From assembly GCA_946902985.2 (NCBI GenBank), contig OX336388.2, forward strand, positions 1,507,552,545 through 1,507,616,544: DNA of 64,000 nucleotides, in the 5' to 3' direction. A program made the translations under genes and the position numbers. Shown one piece after another: positions 22,219 through 32,327 of this stretch. The stretch is from Meconema thalassinum (Eukaryota; Arthropoda; Insecta; Orthoptera; Tettigoniidae). Under the pieces are notes generated by a model. The model ran no database searches. It was not told the DNA's origin and saw only the letters and a list, made by a program, of their open reading frames with translations. Each line of letters starts with the position of its first letter. Position 1 is the stretch's first letter.

Positions 22219-22461
22219 TCTATTATATAAAACTAAGTGTCCTGACTGACTGACTGACTGACTCATCATCGCCCAGCCAAAACTATTAAAGCTAGAAACA
22301 TGAAATTTTGGGAATATGTTCGTTGTAAGTCGAAAACGCCCACTAAGGAAGGGCTTTTGGATATTCAGTTTCTAAAGGGATGTTAAGGGGGTACACCTGC
22401 ATTTCATTGAATAACAATATGACACGACTATGACGCGAGCGAAGCCGCGGGTACCTGCTAG
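22219..22461 (+). mobile_element. short complete Helitron (family D2)
   Basis: It starts TCTATTATATAAAACTAAGT and ends GCGAAGCCGCGGGTACCTGC followed by TAG, giving the CTAG terminus, with T as the next base. A GC-rich stem (CGCG...CCGCGG region) lies just before the end, as in canonical Helitrons. At 243 bp it comprises only the first part of the D monomer plus the 3' terminus. It is the only family D copy with both ends, and it identifies the 640 bp array as Helitron-derived. No protein is encoded. Confidence 0.8.
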
Positions 22462-23106
22462 TTATATATAAAACAACATTGACTCATCACCGCAGGGCTC
22501 AAACCACTAGACCTAGAAAGCTGAAATTTTGCATACTAGTTGATCCGAGTATGTTGAGGCTCACTAAGAAACGGTTTTTGAAAATACAATTTGTAAGTGA
22601 CTTTTTTCGGCCCTTTGGCATTGACCATCCAAAAATGACTCATCGACGCAGGACTCAAACCACTAGACCTAGAAAGCTGAAATTTTGCATATTGGTTGAC
22701 CCGAGTATGTAGAGGCCCACAAAGAAATGGTTTTTGAAAATTCAATTTGTAAGTGACTTTTTTCGGCCCTTTGGCACTGAGCAAGGACAGTCGGTACAAA
22801 GTTGGGATTCAGCTCATTTTAAGTCGCCAGATACGAGAAACAATATTCGGTGGTCCTATAGGAACCCCGAAACACACTTTTTAAGTTCCTAAAATGAACG
22901 GTTTCGGAGATATTCCCAAATAACTGTGTTCCCTCTGAGAAACAGATCAACGTTACTATGGCAACCGCTGAAATTTCGCAGACCGGGGATAGTTTTCTGT
23001 CAATTTCTCGAAAACCGTTTGTTTTAGGGCCTTAAAACGCGGGGTTCGGTTCCCAGTTCTAACCACGAACATTGATCCTCGCATTGATACGCGTAAAATG
23101 AGATAT

Positions 23107-23530
23107 ATTTTATTTATAGAGGTGGCTTTTGGGGTCGGATACGATTGTGATTTTGAGTCTAATTTTATACTCTTTGAGCTGGTTATTGTAATCGAGATTT
23201 CAGACCTTTACTCTAATTTACAATGTTAAGATGCCTTCTATTTTGTACGGTATGCTTTCATTTTCTTTATAAATTTGTTTTTTGATAACTGAATATTTTT
23301 GTTTGCCAATTTTGATCTGCCGTTTTTCGCTTTTTACCATGATCAGCAACCCATATTCACAGTCGAATGTGTCGTATTCTACCGGCTGTCACTTAAATTA
23401 TTATTTTTTCTTAATTACTCTTACTGAGGAATTGGGCAAACTTATTTCAATAAAGTTGGTATTTTGTCTTTCACGGCCATTGAATCCCCGCACAAGGCAC
23501 GGCTTAAACCTAGAAAAGTTGCTGAGTTGG
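23107..23530 (+). repeat. R1 segment, Helitron-borne dispersed repeat
   Basis: This stretch aligns with 57030-57480: shared phrases include GATTTTGAGTCTAATTTTAT, 'GCACGGTATGCTTTCAT'-type, 'TTTACCATGATCAG' and 'ACCTAGAAAAGTTGCTGAG'. Both copies lie inside elements with Helitron-like ends. No protein signature was recognised. Confidence 0.65.
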
Positions 23531-23545
23531 ACTAATGGACTAATG

Positions 23546-23917
23546 GTGTAGCAGAAATAAGGAGAATTGAAGCTATTGAAATGTGGTGATACAGGAGAAT
23601 GATGCTCAGATGGGTAGATAGGGTAACAAATGAAGAGGTATTAAGACGAGTGGGAGAGGAGAGATGTTTCTGGCGACTGCTAATGGCGAGAAGAGATCGG
23701 AGGGTAAGACACATATTAAGACACCCAGGAATAGCAAGCTTAATTATGGATGGGAGGGTCGCGGACAAGAACTGTAGGGGTAAACCAGGGTGAAACAGAT
23801 TGCCTCGGATGTAGGGTTTGGTAGCTATGTAGAGATGAAACTATTAGCTCAGGAGAGGGAGAGTTGGAGGGCTGCATCTAACCAGTTAAAAAACTGAAGA
23901 CTCACACAACAACAATC
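23546..23917 (+). pseudogene. 3' end of a LINE ORF2 (RT C-terminal region)
   Basis: The frame reads IRRIEAIEMW then, after a stop, a continuous run with WVDRVTNEEVLRRVGEE, RRVRHILRHPG and SLIMDGRV. This is the post-RT C-terminal region of a LINE polyprotein (W-x-D-xx-TNEEVL-x-R and GHI-LRH). Later stops break the final part (AQERESWRA-like phrase near 23850). It ends with a short CAACAACAA tail near 23905-23917, which marks the retrotransposed 3' end. It is 5'-truncated, as is common for LINE insertions. Confidence 0.7.
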
Positions 23918-24069
23918 AGTAATTTTAATTACTTAGAGAGGCATGTGAGGCAAAAGGGTGGTTGGAGAATTTCAATCCCTGGGATGTAACACTGGAAGAG
24001 ACTGCATAATGTACATCAGCGGCCAAGGTGAGAGATATTTAACTATAGGACTATTAATAGCGATATGAT

Positions 24070-24393
24070 GACGTTCAAATCATCAATAAGTATGGCCAAA
24101 TTACATCCAGAATAGCTAAAGTAAGAATACTTTTAATTCCCCATATTCCGATAGATTTTCCATTCCAGTGTGCAAGAGTGCAGTTCCCTCTTCAAACAAT
24201 ATTCGCAATTTCTTTAACAAAGCGCAATGACACACACTTAACAGTAGCACGTGTACATTTAGACAAAACCATTTTTTCCCATGGTCAACTGTATGAGGCG
24301 TGCTCGCGAGCATCCGGACAACAAAATCGTTATGTCGCAGCAGAAAATGGCAAAACCAAATGCGTAATTTTAAAATGTGTTAACATAATGTAA
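24070..24393 (+). pseudogene. Helitron helicase C-terminal relic
   Basis: The open frame includes RILLIPHIPIDFPFQ, RVQFPLQTIFAISLTK, HLDKTIFSHGQLYEACSR and AENGKTKCVIL. This order matches the C-terminal part of the Pif1-like helicase of Helitrons (RRQFPL-x-FA-x-TI-K-x-QG, then FSHGQLY-A-SR, then GKTKN-V). In the family the 'NKSQGQ' motif VI region binds nucleotide; here it reads TKRNDT, so the activity is lost. The frame ends at 24391-24393. The Helitron 3' terminus follows 200 bp downstream, the normal distance from helicase stop to end. The N-terminal helicase and the Rep domain are missing. Confidence 0.8.
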
Positions 24394-24599
24394 CATCGAA
24401 CCCTGCAGACTTTCACAACTCCATAAAATTCCCACTTTGCTGCTCATATCAATATATTGTATGTATCAGAATATTCAGAATTAGAATGGAGCCACCTATA
24501 GCCGCGATTGCTGTATTAGAATAGACCAATTATCAGCAATAATGCATCGTCCCCATTGTCTTGATCGCGGGCGAAGCCGCGGGTACCTGCTAGTCATAA

Positions 24600-25450
24600 A
24601 TATGAGGCGGAATAGGTTCAACTCTCACACTCAGGCATCCGAGAAGTGGGTTTGCACGGTTTCCAACTCCCACTCCTAGTAGCCTAAATACCGCGATGTG
24701 ACACTCCTAATTCTAGGCGCAATTAAATACCACCCCAGGGACTCTCAACTTGAGGGACATGGGTAGGTGACCACGGGACCCAAGCTGAGTTCCGCATTGT
24801 TTCTACTTATTCGTGTCGGGCTCCTCTCTTTCAATGTCCTAGTGACCTCCCTTGGTCAACTCTTGTTCTCTTCTGACCCCTAAGGTATTAGGGTATCTGA
24901 GGCCAAGGGTTTCTTTCAATTTCCCGTCTTAATTTGCCCTTGCCTCATCTTTCCTGAAACCCTCATTCTTCAAGGGGTCAGATCCCCTCTTTTCTCTTTG
25001 TGTTACTCCTGCTTTCTGCACCTAAACTGGGTAGGTTGTGTGCAGCCCCTCCTCTAATGGTGTTCCCTGGATAGTGCTACATCCTCAAGGGGTTACGACT
25101 GGTGAGTTCGGGAGTTGGCGACACCGAGAGATTCTTGAGCTGAATTCGTTTTCCCCTTTTTATACTGACTTTGGGGCAGAACTTCGCCTCTTTCCCCTTT
25201 CTATCAGCCGTTCATGGCTCTCCTTCCTTCCAAGTCCCTTAATCCTCATTCTTCGAGAGTTGAGGTCATTTCATTTCCCTCTATCCATTATTCCCCTATT
25301 CATTTCTTCCCCATTTCATCTCCTTGTGTGTATGTTAGTTTTAATCCTGTAGTTACTATTAGTAGTTGTAACAGTATCTTATATCTTAACATTATTTACA
25401 CTATCGCGAAAACAATTAGGAACTGATAACCTTGATGTTAGGCCCATTTA
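24600..25450 (+). mobile_element. decayed SINE fragment and pyrimidine-rich retroelement 3' region
   Basis: At about 24612-24720 a decayed tRNA-type B box (GGTTCAACTC) is followed by CATCCGAGAAGTGGGTTTG, the body also seen in the two SINE copies at 61620-62090. From 24800 the plus strand is pyrimidine-rich (many CCTCTTTTC runs). Near 25423 it ends in CTGATAACCTTGATGTTAGG, a phrase that I recall as a frequent 3' end of insect LINE/SINE transcripts. No coding domain was found; frames of 70-104 codons here lack motifs. Confidence 0.4.
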
Positions 25451-26240
25451 ATTTTTATGCATAAAGACAAGTACAGACACCCCAATAACACAAGTAATCT
25501 TGCAGATCTTACGTACACTCAAGTAAATGAGACCGATGCCTGCAATGACAAAGCCCTTTAAAAAGTACAAATTAACACTTTATCAAAGTTCATGTACAAC
25601 ATCATCTCATTGATAGCAGTCTGTGTTTGACCGGAGAGGATATGACAACCCGTACAAAGCATCCAGCTAAAAGAAATTCTTTACATCTCATCCCCGATCC
25701 CATTGAAACGGGAATGATAAAGTGTAGGTAAGTTACATGTTCGGGTGCGAACTTAGCCACATTGATAATACCCGATAAGAAAGTTATGCTTTGATTTTGG
25801 CATTTTTATCGCAAATGAAATGTTGGAAGATGTAAGAGAGTACTACAATCCACCAGTCGATCGGGATTGATGTGTTGTCTGCATCTGAAGTGGAGAAGCA
25901 GTTGTCTATAATTTTTCACTTCTTCTGAAAGAAAATACTTCAATGGTACCTACACATACGGCAGCCTTCTTTTCAATCCGAGCTTACATTAGGAAATTCA
26001 CTAGTACTGACATCAATGTTGGAGGTATAATTACGGTATGTTCTTCACATTCTGCCTTAATAGTAAAAAAATCACTATCAATACGCAACAGCACAGGTTA
26101 ATAGGTAGATTCAATGCAAACTCCGGTTTATGGAGTGACTAGCAGAAGTACCCACTCGTCGAAAGGTCTTCGGTATTAATAATCATAGGTTATCAATTGA
26201 GCTACTGTTGCAATGGTTAGGGGCTTGTCATTCCTTCATA
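25451..26240. other. no feature recognised
   Basis: AT-rich sequence without a repeat boundary, tRNA-like box or protein motif that I could identify. Confidence 0.35.
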
Positions 26241-27177
26241 AGTTTATCAGAACGAAGTTAGTTTTCTGGGTATATCACAGATACTGTTAATTTAGGGGCC
26301 TTGAAATGTGGTTTTCGGAGACCCATTATGGACTCCCTACTTTTGTGTCACACATTGAGAAGCTCAACATATGCTTTGGTCGTCTTTCTAGGATAGTTTT
26401 TATTTTTGGCCTATTTTAGAATGTATTTTGAAACGTTTTTCCCTATACCAACCCTTCTATGAGAAGTACGGTGAAGAGTTTTATAAATGATTGGTGTATT
26501 TTCTCATGGTTACAATACCTAATTTTACGAAGCTCCAAGCACCCGAACACGAGTTATAGACGTGCATAAACATAATGATATATCAACCACACAGTGTCAA
26601 AAAATCATCTTTACGATGAAACCGTTTGTCGACAAAAATATGATTAGTTAAAATGTGCTCTCAAACTAAATTCACCTAACGTGTACTTCATGACGTGAAA
26701 ATAATATTGAAAACCTTGTTAACGAAACGCAATATATGTCAAATAAAAACTGACCCTCACCGTTGTGGAAAGTCCCCATCCCCTTCTATAAAGGCTTGTG
26801 GTGCATGAAAATTCAGGATTCTTAGCCTCCAATGGCCCAAATTCCCAAAAGCTGCAAAAACACTATTTCAATTCAGGAATTATTGAAAATAATGTTGCTG
26901 TTTGGAGATATAGGCCTAATAGATCTGTACAACATATCGCACGTGTAAGTCGCGTTTAAACATTCTAGGGTTCCCCTTGACCCCCTTAAGCGCATTCATG
27001 AATTTTACTGTCTATGTTTGTTTCCATGATAACCTTATAGCCATTTGCAAACTTGTAGAGAAACTTAATAAATTGAGTGGCATTGCTTCTTACAGAAATA
27101 GACGGAAAGTTGGAGGTCACCTCTCTTGAGATACTGTGGTATGTTTACCGGCTTGCATTCCTTCATTAATTTCGTCT
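26241..27177 (+). repeat. repeat family F, interrupted by a LINE
   Basis: It contains GTTAGTTTTCTGGGTATATC...GGGGCCTTGAAATGTGGTTT, then AAATGATTGG- and TTACCGGCTTGCATTC-type phrases. The same sequence recurs at 31540-31965 and 31966-32323. It shares the phrase TTAGGGCCTTAAAA with Helitron family C, so it may be a distant member of it. The LINE at 27180-31535 interrupts it between CTTGCATTCCTTCATTAAT and TTTACTGAAATTAG. Confidence 0.5.
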
Positions 27178-27224
27178 TGTTCTTCTTCTTCTTTCGGATG
27201 GGCCAGATAAGGACCACGACGTTC

Positions 27225-27609
27225 AACTTTTCAGCTTGGCGAGGGACTTGATGTTTGCCCAATATTCGCGCATTTTCTGGCTACGTTTCTCCTTACTCTC
27301 GTTTGTCCAGATGATGCCCGTTTTCTTACAGGGTGGTCTGTCCTGAAAACTCTTCTATTTAAGTATATTTCTGAGATGTGATTGGCTTCTAATATCACTT
27401 TCCGTTATCTTCAGTTCTTGGATGTCCTTGTTGACTTCTGTTAACCACGGTGTCACTCTCATTCTATTCTCCCAGTAGTTGAGAGGCCGGTTGGTTAGTC
27501 TTCTTGAGTTCATCCTTGAGACATGTCCGTAGAAAGCCAGACGTCTCTTCCTGGCCACATCTGTGATTTTCTCAGTATATCTACATATTATTATATTTAT
27601 TAAACACAA
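27225..27609 (-). pseudogene. 3' tail of a second LINE ORF2, fused to the LINE upstream
   Basis: On the minus strand the frame reads YTEKITDVARKRRLAFYGHV, SRMNSRRLTN and, after a stop, IIWTNESKEKRSQKMREYWA. This is the post-RT tail of another LINE lineage (KRRL-x-FYGH-xx-RM-x-RLT, then WT-E-xx-HS-xx-M-x-YW). It differs from the C-terminal CCHC ending of the adjacent LINE. It ends near 27225, and an A-rich 3' tail (plus-strand TTCTTCTTCTTC, 27178-27195) follows. Both pieces lie inside one insertion site, which suggests a chimeric insertion. Confidence 0.6.
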
Positions 27610-27660
27610 TGTGTACTGAGAAAAAATAAAATAAAAATGAAAAGTTACATTATCGTGATT

Positions 27661-30453
27661 TCACCAATCTTTAGATAGCTCAATTAGTGAAAAAGTCCTA
27701 TTTTTACACTCCTGCAGGTGATATTTCGGGCACCGTTCATTACATAGCTTACAGATGCAGCTGTCCTTAGGATCATGGTAGGTGCTTTCTGTGCAAATCT
27801 TTCCATGAAAGCCGTGTACTGCAAATCGTGTGTACAGGTGTCGGAGTTGGAAGTTTGGTCCTTTCCAGCAGTCTGATGTCATTGCGTCTGTTTCTCTAAT
27901 CCCCTCCGGTATCTGTCTTGCTCTCTTCGATGAAGGTTGCATATGCTTGTGTCTCCGATAAACTAATGCAGTGTTTTATGTCATCCACGAAAAGAGATTC
28001 CTGCGCAAGGATATAAGCATAACTATTTCTTGTGAATTTTGAGATGGATAACTCTCTTTTGAGGAAGCTAGATTTAACGCTTTCCAGATTTCTTAGATTT
28101 CCGACCGTCAGGTAGTTCCATATTAGTTGTATTCCATAGGTGGCCGTCGGCATGACTTTGATCTTGAATAGTGCCATTGCTGTTGAATCTGACAGTAGTT
28201 GTAATTTGGGTATGTCATATATTGCTTTTGCTGCAGCTGCTGTTCGTTCTTGTATGTGTAGTGAAAACGTAATTCCCGTAGTTTGGAGGGTGACCCCCAA
28301 GTATTTGAAATTTGTTACGAATTTTAAGGGAGAGTTGCCACAAGTGAAATGATCCTCCTTTGCAAGTTTGCCTCCTCTCCTGAATTTCATTGCTTTGGTT
28401 TTTGAGCCATTTATTTCCATAGAGTTGTATGTTGCCCAGTTCCTGATGTCGTCTAATGCCGTTTGTAAATGTTTAGGGCTTTTGGAGAGAATGGCCATGT
28501 CATCCGCGTACATCAGTAGTTTTACATTGACGTTTATAGCGTTGCCGATATCCGCTGTCATGACGTTGAATAAGACCGGACTCATCGGGTCTCCTTGCTA
28601 GACCCCTCGTGTTTGTATGATGTCATTCGATGTAGTTATGCCATCATACACCGCTATATGGTTTGCATCAAGGATAGACTTGATGGTTTGGAGCTCCTGA
28701 TTTGATTTGCCTAATATGCTCTCCAATTTGTTTACCAATGTTGATCTGCTGATGCTATCAAAAGCTTTGGAGTAGTCTACGAAGATTACATATATCGGGG
28801 AGTTGCGATGAGCTAGAGATAGAGTTATTTCCTGAATAATTTCTTGCACCGCGTGCAGTGTTGATCTGCCTGGAGTGAATCCATATTGAAATGTAGGTAT
28901 ATTTGCATAAAGGTTTTGCGCGATGCGTCCTAATAGGACTTTTGAGAACAGTTTAAACATTACACTCTCTAGAGCAATTCCTCTATAGGAGTTCGGGTCT
29001 TCTTTCCTTCCTTTGCCTTTGTAAAGTACTATTATAGTTGATCTTCTCCATTGATGCGGTATTGAATTCATCATAAGACATTTGTTGAATAGAGCAGTTA
29101 GAGGTTCTGCTATGTCTTGTAAGGTGTCTTTTAGATGCTCCATGTAAATTCCGTCTGGCCCAGCCGCTTTGTTATGTATGCCGTTTCTTATAAGATGGAT
29201 GACTCCATCACATGTGATCAAGTCAATGTCTTGCGAGTAATCTGGTGTCGATGTGAATTCATTACATATTTCATCTTTTTCTCCTAGAAGGCTGCTGAAG
29301 TGTAGTTCCCATTGATCAATGTTTATTGGATAGCTCGAATTTTGCTTCTTCGAAGACCTTAAGATCTTATGTGGACTCCTTTCTGCTTCTGCGATTAGTT
29401 TCTGTTCGACGTAGAGATCATACGATAGTTTCTTTTCTTTTAGTAGCTGCTTGTATTTTCGACGTTCTGAAGCGTACTCTGCTAGTGCACCATTTCCGTG
29501 TTCTCTAGCTGCATTAAGGCACTGTAGAGTTCTTTTCCTCATAGCATAGCACTCAGAATCAAACCATTGTTCCTTGTCGTTTTTGTGGCAGCCTGCAGAA
29601 TTATTTCGTTTAGGGCCTCAGTAGTCTCGTCTAGGGTTTTCTGCTTACTCATTATTAATGGTATTTGGATTCTTAATGCTTGCCATTTCTCTTCATTTAT
29701 GTATCTTGATACTTTCGATTTGACATTTTTGTCCGTGAGGACCTGCGTCGTTCCCTTTACTTGGATTTTGGCTATCACGGGTAGATTTTTCCTGAGTGTG
29801 GTTTTTCCAGTTTCTAGCTGCCCATGGCCTTGATTGTTAGTGAAGATCAAATCAATCGTACTTTTTCCATTTGGTGCTATGTAAGTGTATTCTTCTTCCT
29901 TATTTAGTAATTTGAGTTGGTACTCCATGAGGAAATCTTTAACCTCTAGAGTTTTTGCATCCTGTTTTTCTATACGACAATTTAGGTCTCCCATTAATAT
30001 GATAGGTTTGTCATCGTCTGTGCTTTCTAGCGCTTTCCCTAGTTCATCGATAATTGTCTCCGGTTGTGTCTTAGGCTTGAAGTATACTCCTATTATATTT
30101 ATTATTCGTGTGGATATGGATAGGGTGTTCGCAGTGCAGTCTATTACCTTGATTGGTTGTAAGTGGGCCTTTATGTAACAACTTATTCCGCCTGAAGGTC
30201 TTCCTCTGTCCCCTTTCCTAGCTAGGGAGTGGGCTCCGTAGAAATTGTTAATGGTTATGTCACTTGTGCTGAACGTTTCTGTGAAGAGAAGTACATCGTA
30301 ATCCTGTAAGTTAAAAGTGGAGTTCATGTCAAGGACGGATTTCAGTTCTTCTACGTTCCAAAGCATTATATTAGTATGGTTGTAGCTGATGTTGGTTGCG
30401 TGGCAATTGTGCGCTGAAGTATTCTTGGGTATCAAGTCTTGCTCCTTGGTCAT
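27661..30453 (-). pseudogene. LINE ORF2: endonuclease-reverse transcriptase, broken
   Basis: Order on the minus strand: an AP-type endonuclease (30453-29539) with LWNVEELKSVL, LFTETF, MGDLNCR and STIDLIFTNN; then a reverse transcriptase (29542-27896) with AAGPDGIYMEHL, YKGKGRKEDPNSYRGIAL, IFVDYSKAFDSI, QGDPMSPVLFNV, LLMYADDMAIL and FKYLGVTL; then a C-terminal CCHC (CKLC...H...C, about 27700). The YADD catalytic aspartates are intact. Inactivating changes are a frameshift near 29575 at an A run, a TAG at 28598-28600 exactly before QGDP, and a frameshift near 27900. ORF1 lies just upstream and overlaps. Its role was cleavage of target DNA and reverse transcription of its own RNA. The LINE clade was not assigned. 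Confidence 0.88.
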
Positions 30454-31456
30454 GCGAACGAAATCGATATCGCCTGATAATTGCGCCCTCCGGCCATAAG
30501 TCCGGATTAGTGATCTTGCTCATGTCTCTAAGGGGTATTCCTACTTTATAAGCTTTTAGGGTACCTTTCTTTTGGATTTCTTCACAGCCTGATAGTTCAG
30601 ATATGTTCAGTCCCTTCAGGTGGCTAATCACCGTTTCACAAGTTGTGTTGCGGTGAAGATGTCCTATATAAAGCCAGGCTTTATGGTAGACAGCTTGGAG
30701 TACATTTGTGTTCTCTGTTGAGGGAAGGCTGAAGGATTGCTTGGTTCCTATAATAGTAGGAGTTTGTATGAATTGCGGCGTATTGCCACGCCTCCTCCTT
30801 GCGACTTCTGACCATATTCCTTTGTCACAATTTTGTTTCTCATCGATAGGCTGTTGCTCTCGAGGTAATTGTTCCTGTCTTTCGTTTCCAGTTTTCCTGG
30901 TCTCATCTTTTCTCTGAGTAATAGGGTCTGCTTCCATTACTTTCTCCTTTCTGATTTCCTCATTTCCTGTATGACATTTCGTTATTTCATCTTTTATCAT
31001 TGATTTGAGGTTACATGTCAGGTTTTCGATCATGTACTGAAGCTGTGTGCTTAGTTTTGCAGATATTTTATCTTCCATTGTCATCTCATTGGCACAGAAT
31101 TTCTCGTCTTCTCCGCGAGATGTCGTTGGTTGTAGGCTTGTTTCATCATGACAAAGCGCCAAGAGATCAGAATCTGAATTGATGTCATCAGATAGCAGCA
31201 CGTGTCGCGTGAAGTTATTATCGTTGGCCTCTTGTGTAATATCTATGTATGCTTCCTTAACCTCTTTGCGGGTCTGCATGTTTTCATTAGTTATATCATA
31301 TGTGGTTCTCATTGTAATAAAACATTCTCGAATAACACTCACCGCTTCCTTAATATCCTCTTTAGCCTCCTTCTTTAGATATTTGCCTGCTGCATCCGCT
31401 ATATTCACTATTTTCACGAGAGCAGCTTCTAGACGTGAACTTACACTGTCCGCCAT
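30371..31456 (-). CDS. LINE ORF1 nucleic-acid-binding protein, intact frame
   Basis: A 361-codon open frame upstream of ORF2, overlapping its start by about 80 bases. The N-terminal third is charged and helical (KKEAKEDIKEAVSVIRECF), with a likely coiled coil. The middle is rich in K, E and Q. About residues 265-345 (KAWLYIGHLHRNTTCETVIS, later VGIPLRDMSKI, then LWPEGAIIRRYRF) match the RRM-like C-terminal domain of insect LINE ORF1 proteins, which bind element RNA. No CCHC knuckle is present. It is the longest undamaged transposon frame in this window. The last about 25 codons overlap ORF2 and may be read-through. Since ORF2 is dead, mobility in cis is unlikely. Confidence 0.8.
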   Translation of the reverse strand: MADSVSSRLEAALVKIVNIADAAGKYLKKEAKEDIKEAVSVIRECFITMRTTYDITNENMQTRKEVKEAYIDITQEANDNNFTRHVLLSDDINSDSDLLALCHDETSLQPTTSRGEDEKFCANEMTMEDKISAKLSTQLQYMIENLTCNLKSMIKDEITKCHTGNEEIRKEKVMEADPITQRKDETRKTGNERQEQLPREQQPIDEKQNCDKGIWSEVARRRRGNTPQFIQTPTIIGTKQSFSLPSTENTNVLQAVYHKAWLYIGHLHRNTTCETVISHLKGLNISELSGCEEIQKKGTLKAYKVGIPLRDMSKITNPDLWPEGAIIRRYRFRSHDQGARLDTQEYFSAQLPRNQHQLQPY

Positions 31457-31535
31457 GTTTAAAATTATTGAATGTATATATCTATCTATATATAGCTCCT
31501 GATTTTGTCTTTTCCTGTACTCGGCATCTATGTAT

Positions 31536-32323
31536 TAGTTTATTTACTGAAATTAGTTTTCTGGGAATATCTCAGAAACATGTTTTTTGAGCCTTAAAAC
31601 GTAGTAGCCTCCGAGCCACCGAGGGGCTGAAAATGAGTTTTGTCTCGCCCTTGTACGCCCTAATATAATAATAATCATAATAATCATAATAATAATTTAA
31701 TAATATAGGGATTGGGATATAATAATCCTTTAGTACCACACCCGCACGTGTAAATCGCGTGAAGAAATTCAAGAGTACACCTTGACCCCCCTAAGTGCAT
31801 TGTATACATATTGATGAATTGTACAGCTTAAGTTGATTCCGTGATAACCTTATAGCCGTTTGCGAACGTTCACAGTATTGTAATAAATGGATTGGCATTG
31901 CGTCTTAAAGAAATAGATGGACTTCTGAGATTGTATGGCCATGGTTACCGGCTTGCATTCTTTCAATAACTTAATAAATGAAATTAGTTTTCTGTAAATA
32001 TCTCAAAAAACTGTTGGTTTTAGGGCCTTAAAATGTGTTTTCGGGGCCCGTAGGGCTCCCGAGTTTTGTTTCTCACATTCAGACGCCGAAAATGAGCTTT
32101 GTCTCGTCTTTCTACGCCCATTTCAGCATGCATTTTAAGGGGGTAGGCCCTCTTTTATGTTCTTTTCGAAGTGAAATGCCATGTCCTGTGGTTCGGATTC
32201 CACGTAAAAAGGAGGTCCCGTGGCTCATGATCTCGAGATTAACGGTCACGTTAAAACTACAAGCTTGCTTGCTTGCCTCTTTTATGAGAGGTATGGAGAA
32301 GAGTTACATCAATGATTACTTTC
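31536..32323 (+). repeat. repeat family F, two further units
   Basis: Two units start at GAAATTAGTTTTCTG (31550 and 31980) and carry the TTAAAACGT/TTAAAATGTG phrase. The junction between them (CTTTCAATAACTTAATAAATG) shows the sequence before LINE insertion at the other unit. An AATAAT microsatellite lies at 31660-31705. The LTR element begins directly after, in the second unit. Confidence 0.5.
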
Positions 32324-32327
32324 GTAC

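Larger units (their letters stand above)
22462..24593 (+). mobile_element. Helitron family C unit 3 with 3' terminus
   Basis: After the D2 insertion the family C sequence restarts (ATATAAAACAACATTGACTC, two 160 bp sub-units), then diverges near 23100 into a segment also found at 57030-57480. It contains an inserted LINE tail (23546-23917) and a helicase relic (24070-24393). It ends at GCGGGCGAAGCCGCGGGTAC-CTGCTAG, with T next. The 3' end is nearly identical to that of D2, so families C and D share 3' termini and presumably the same enzyme. Confidence 0.7.

Noticed and set aside
25038..25426. Plus-strand frames of 104 and 70 codons in the pyrimidine-rich stretch
   Set aside because: S/P/F/L-rich translations of pyrimidine-rich DNA in overlapping frames; no domain.
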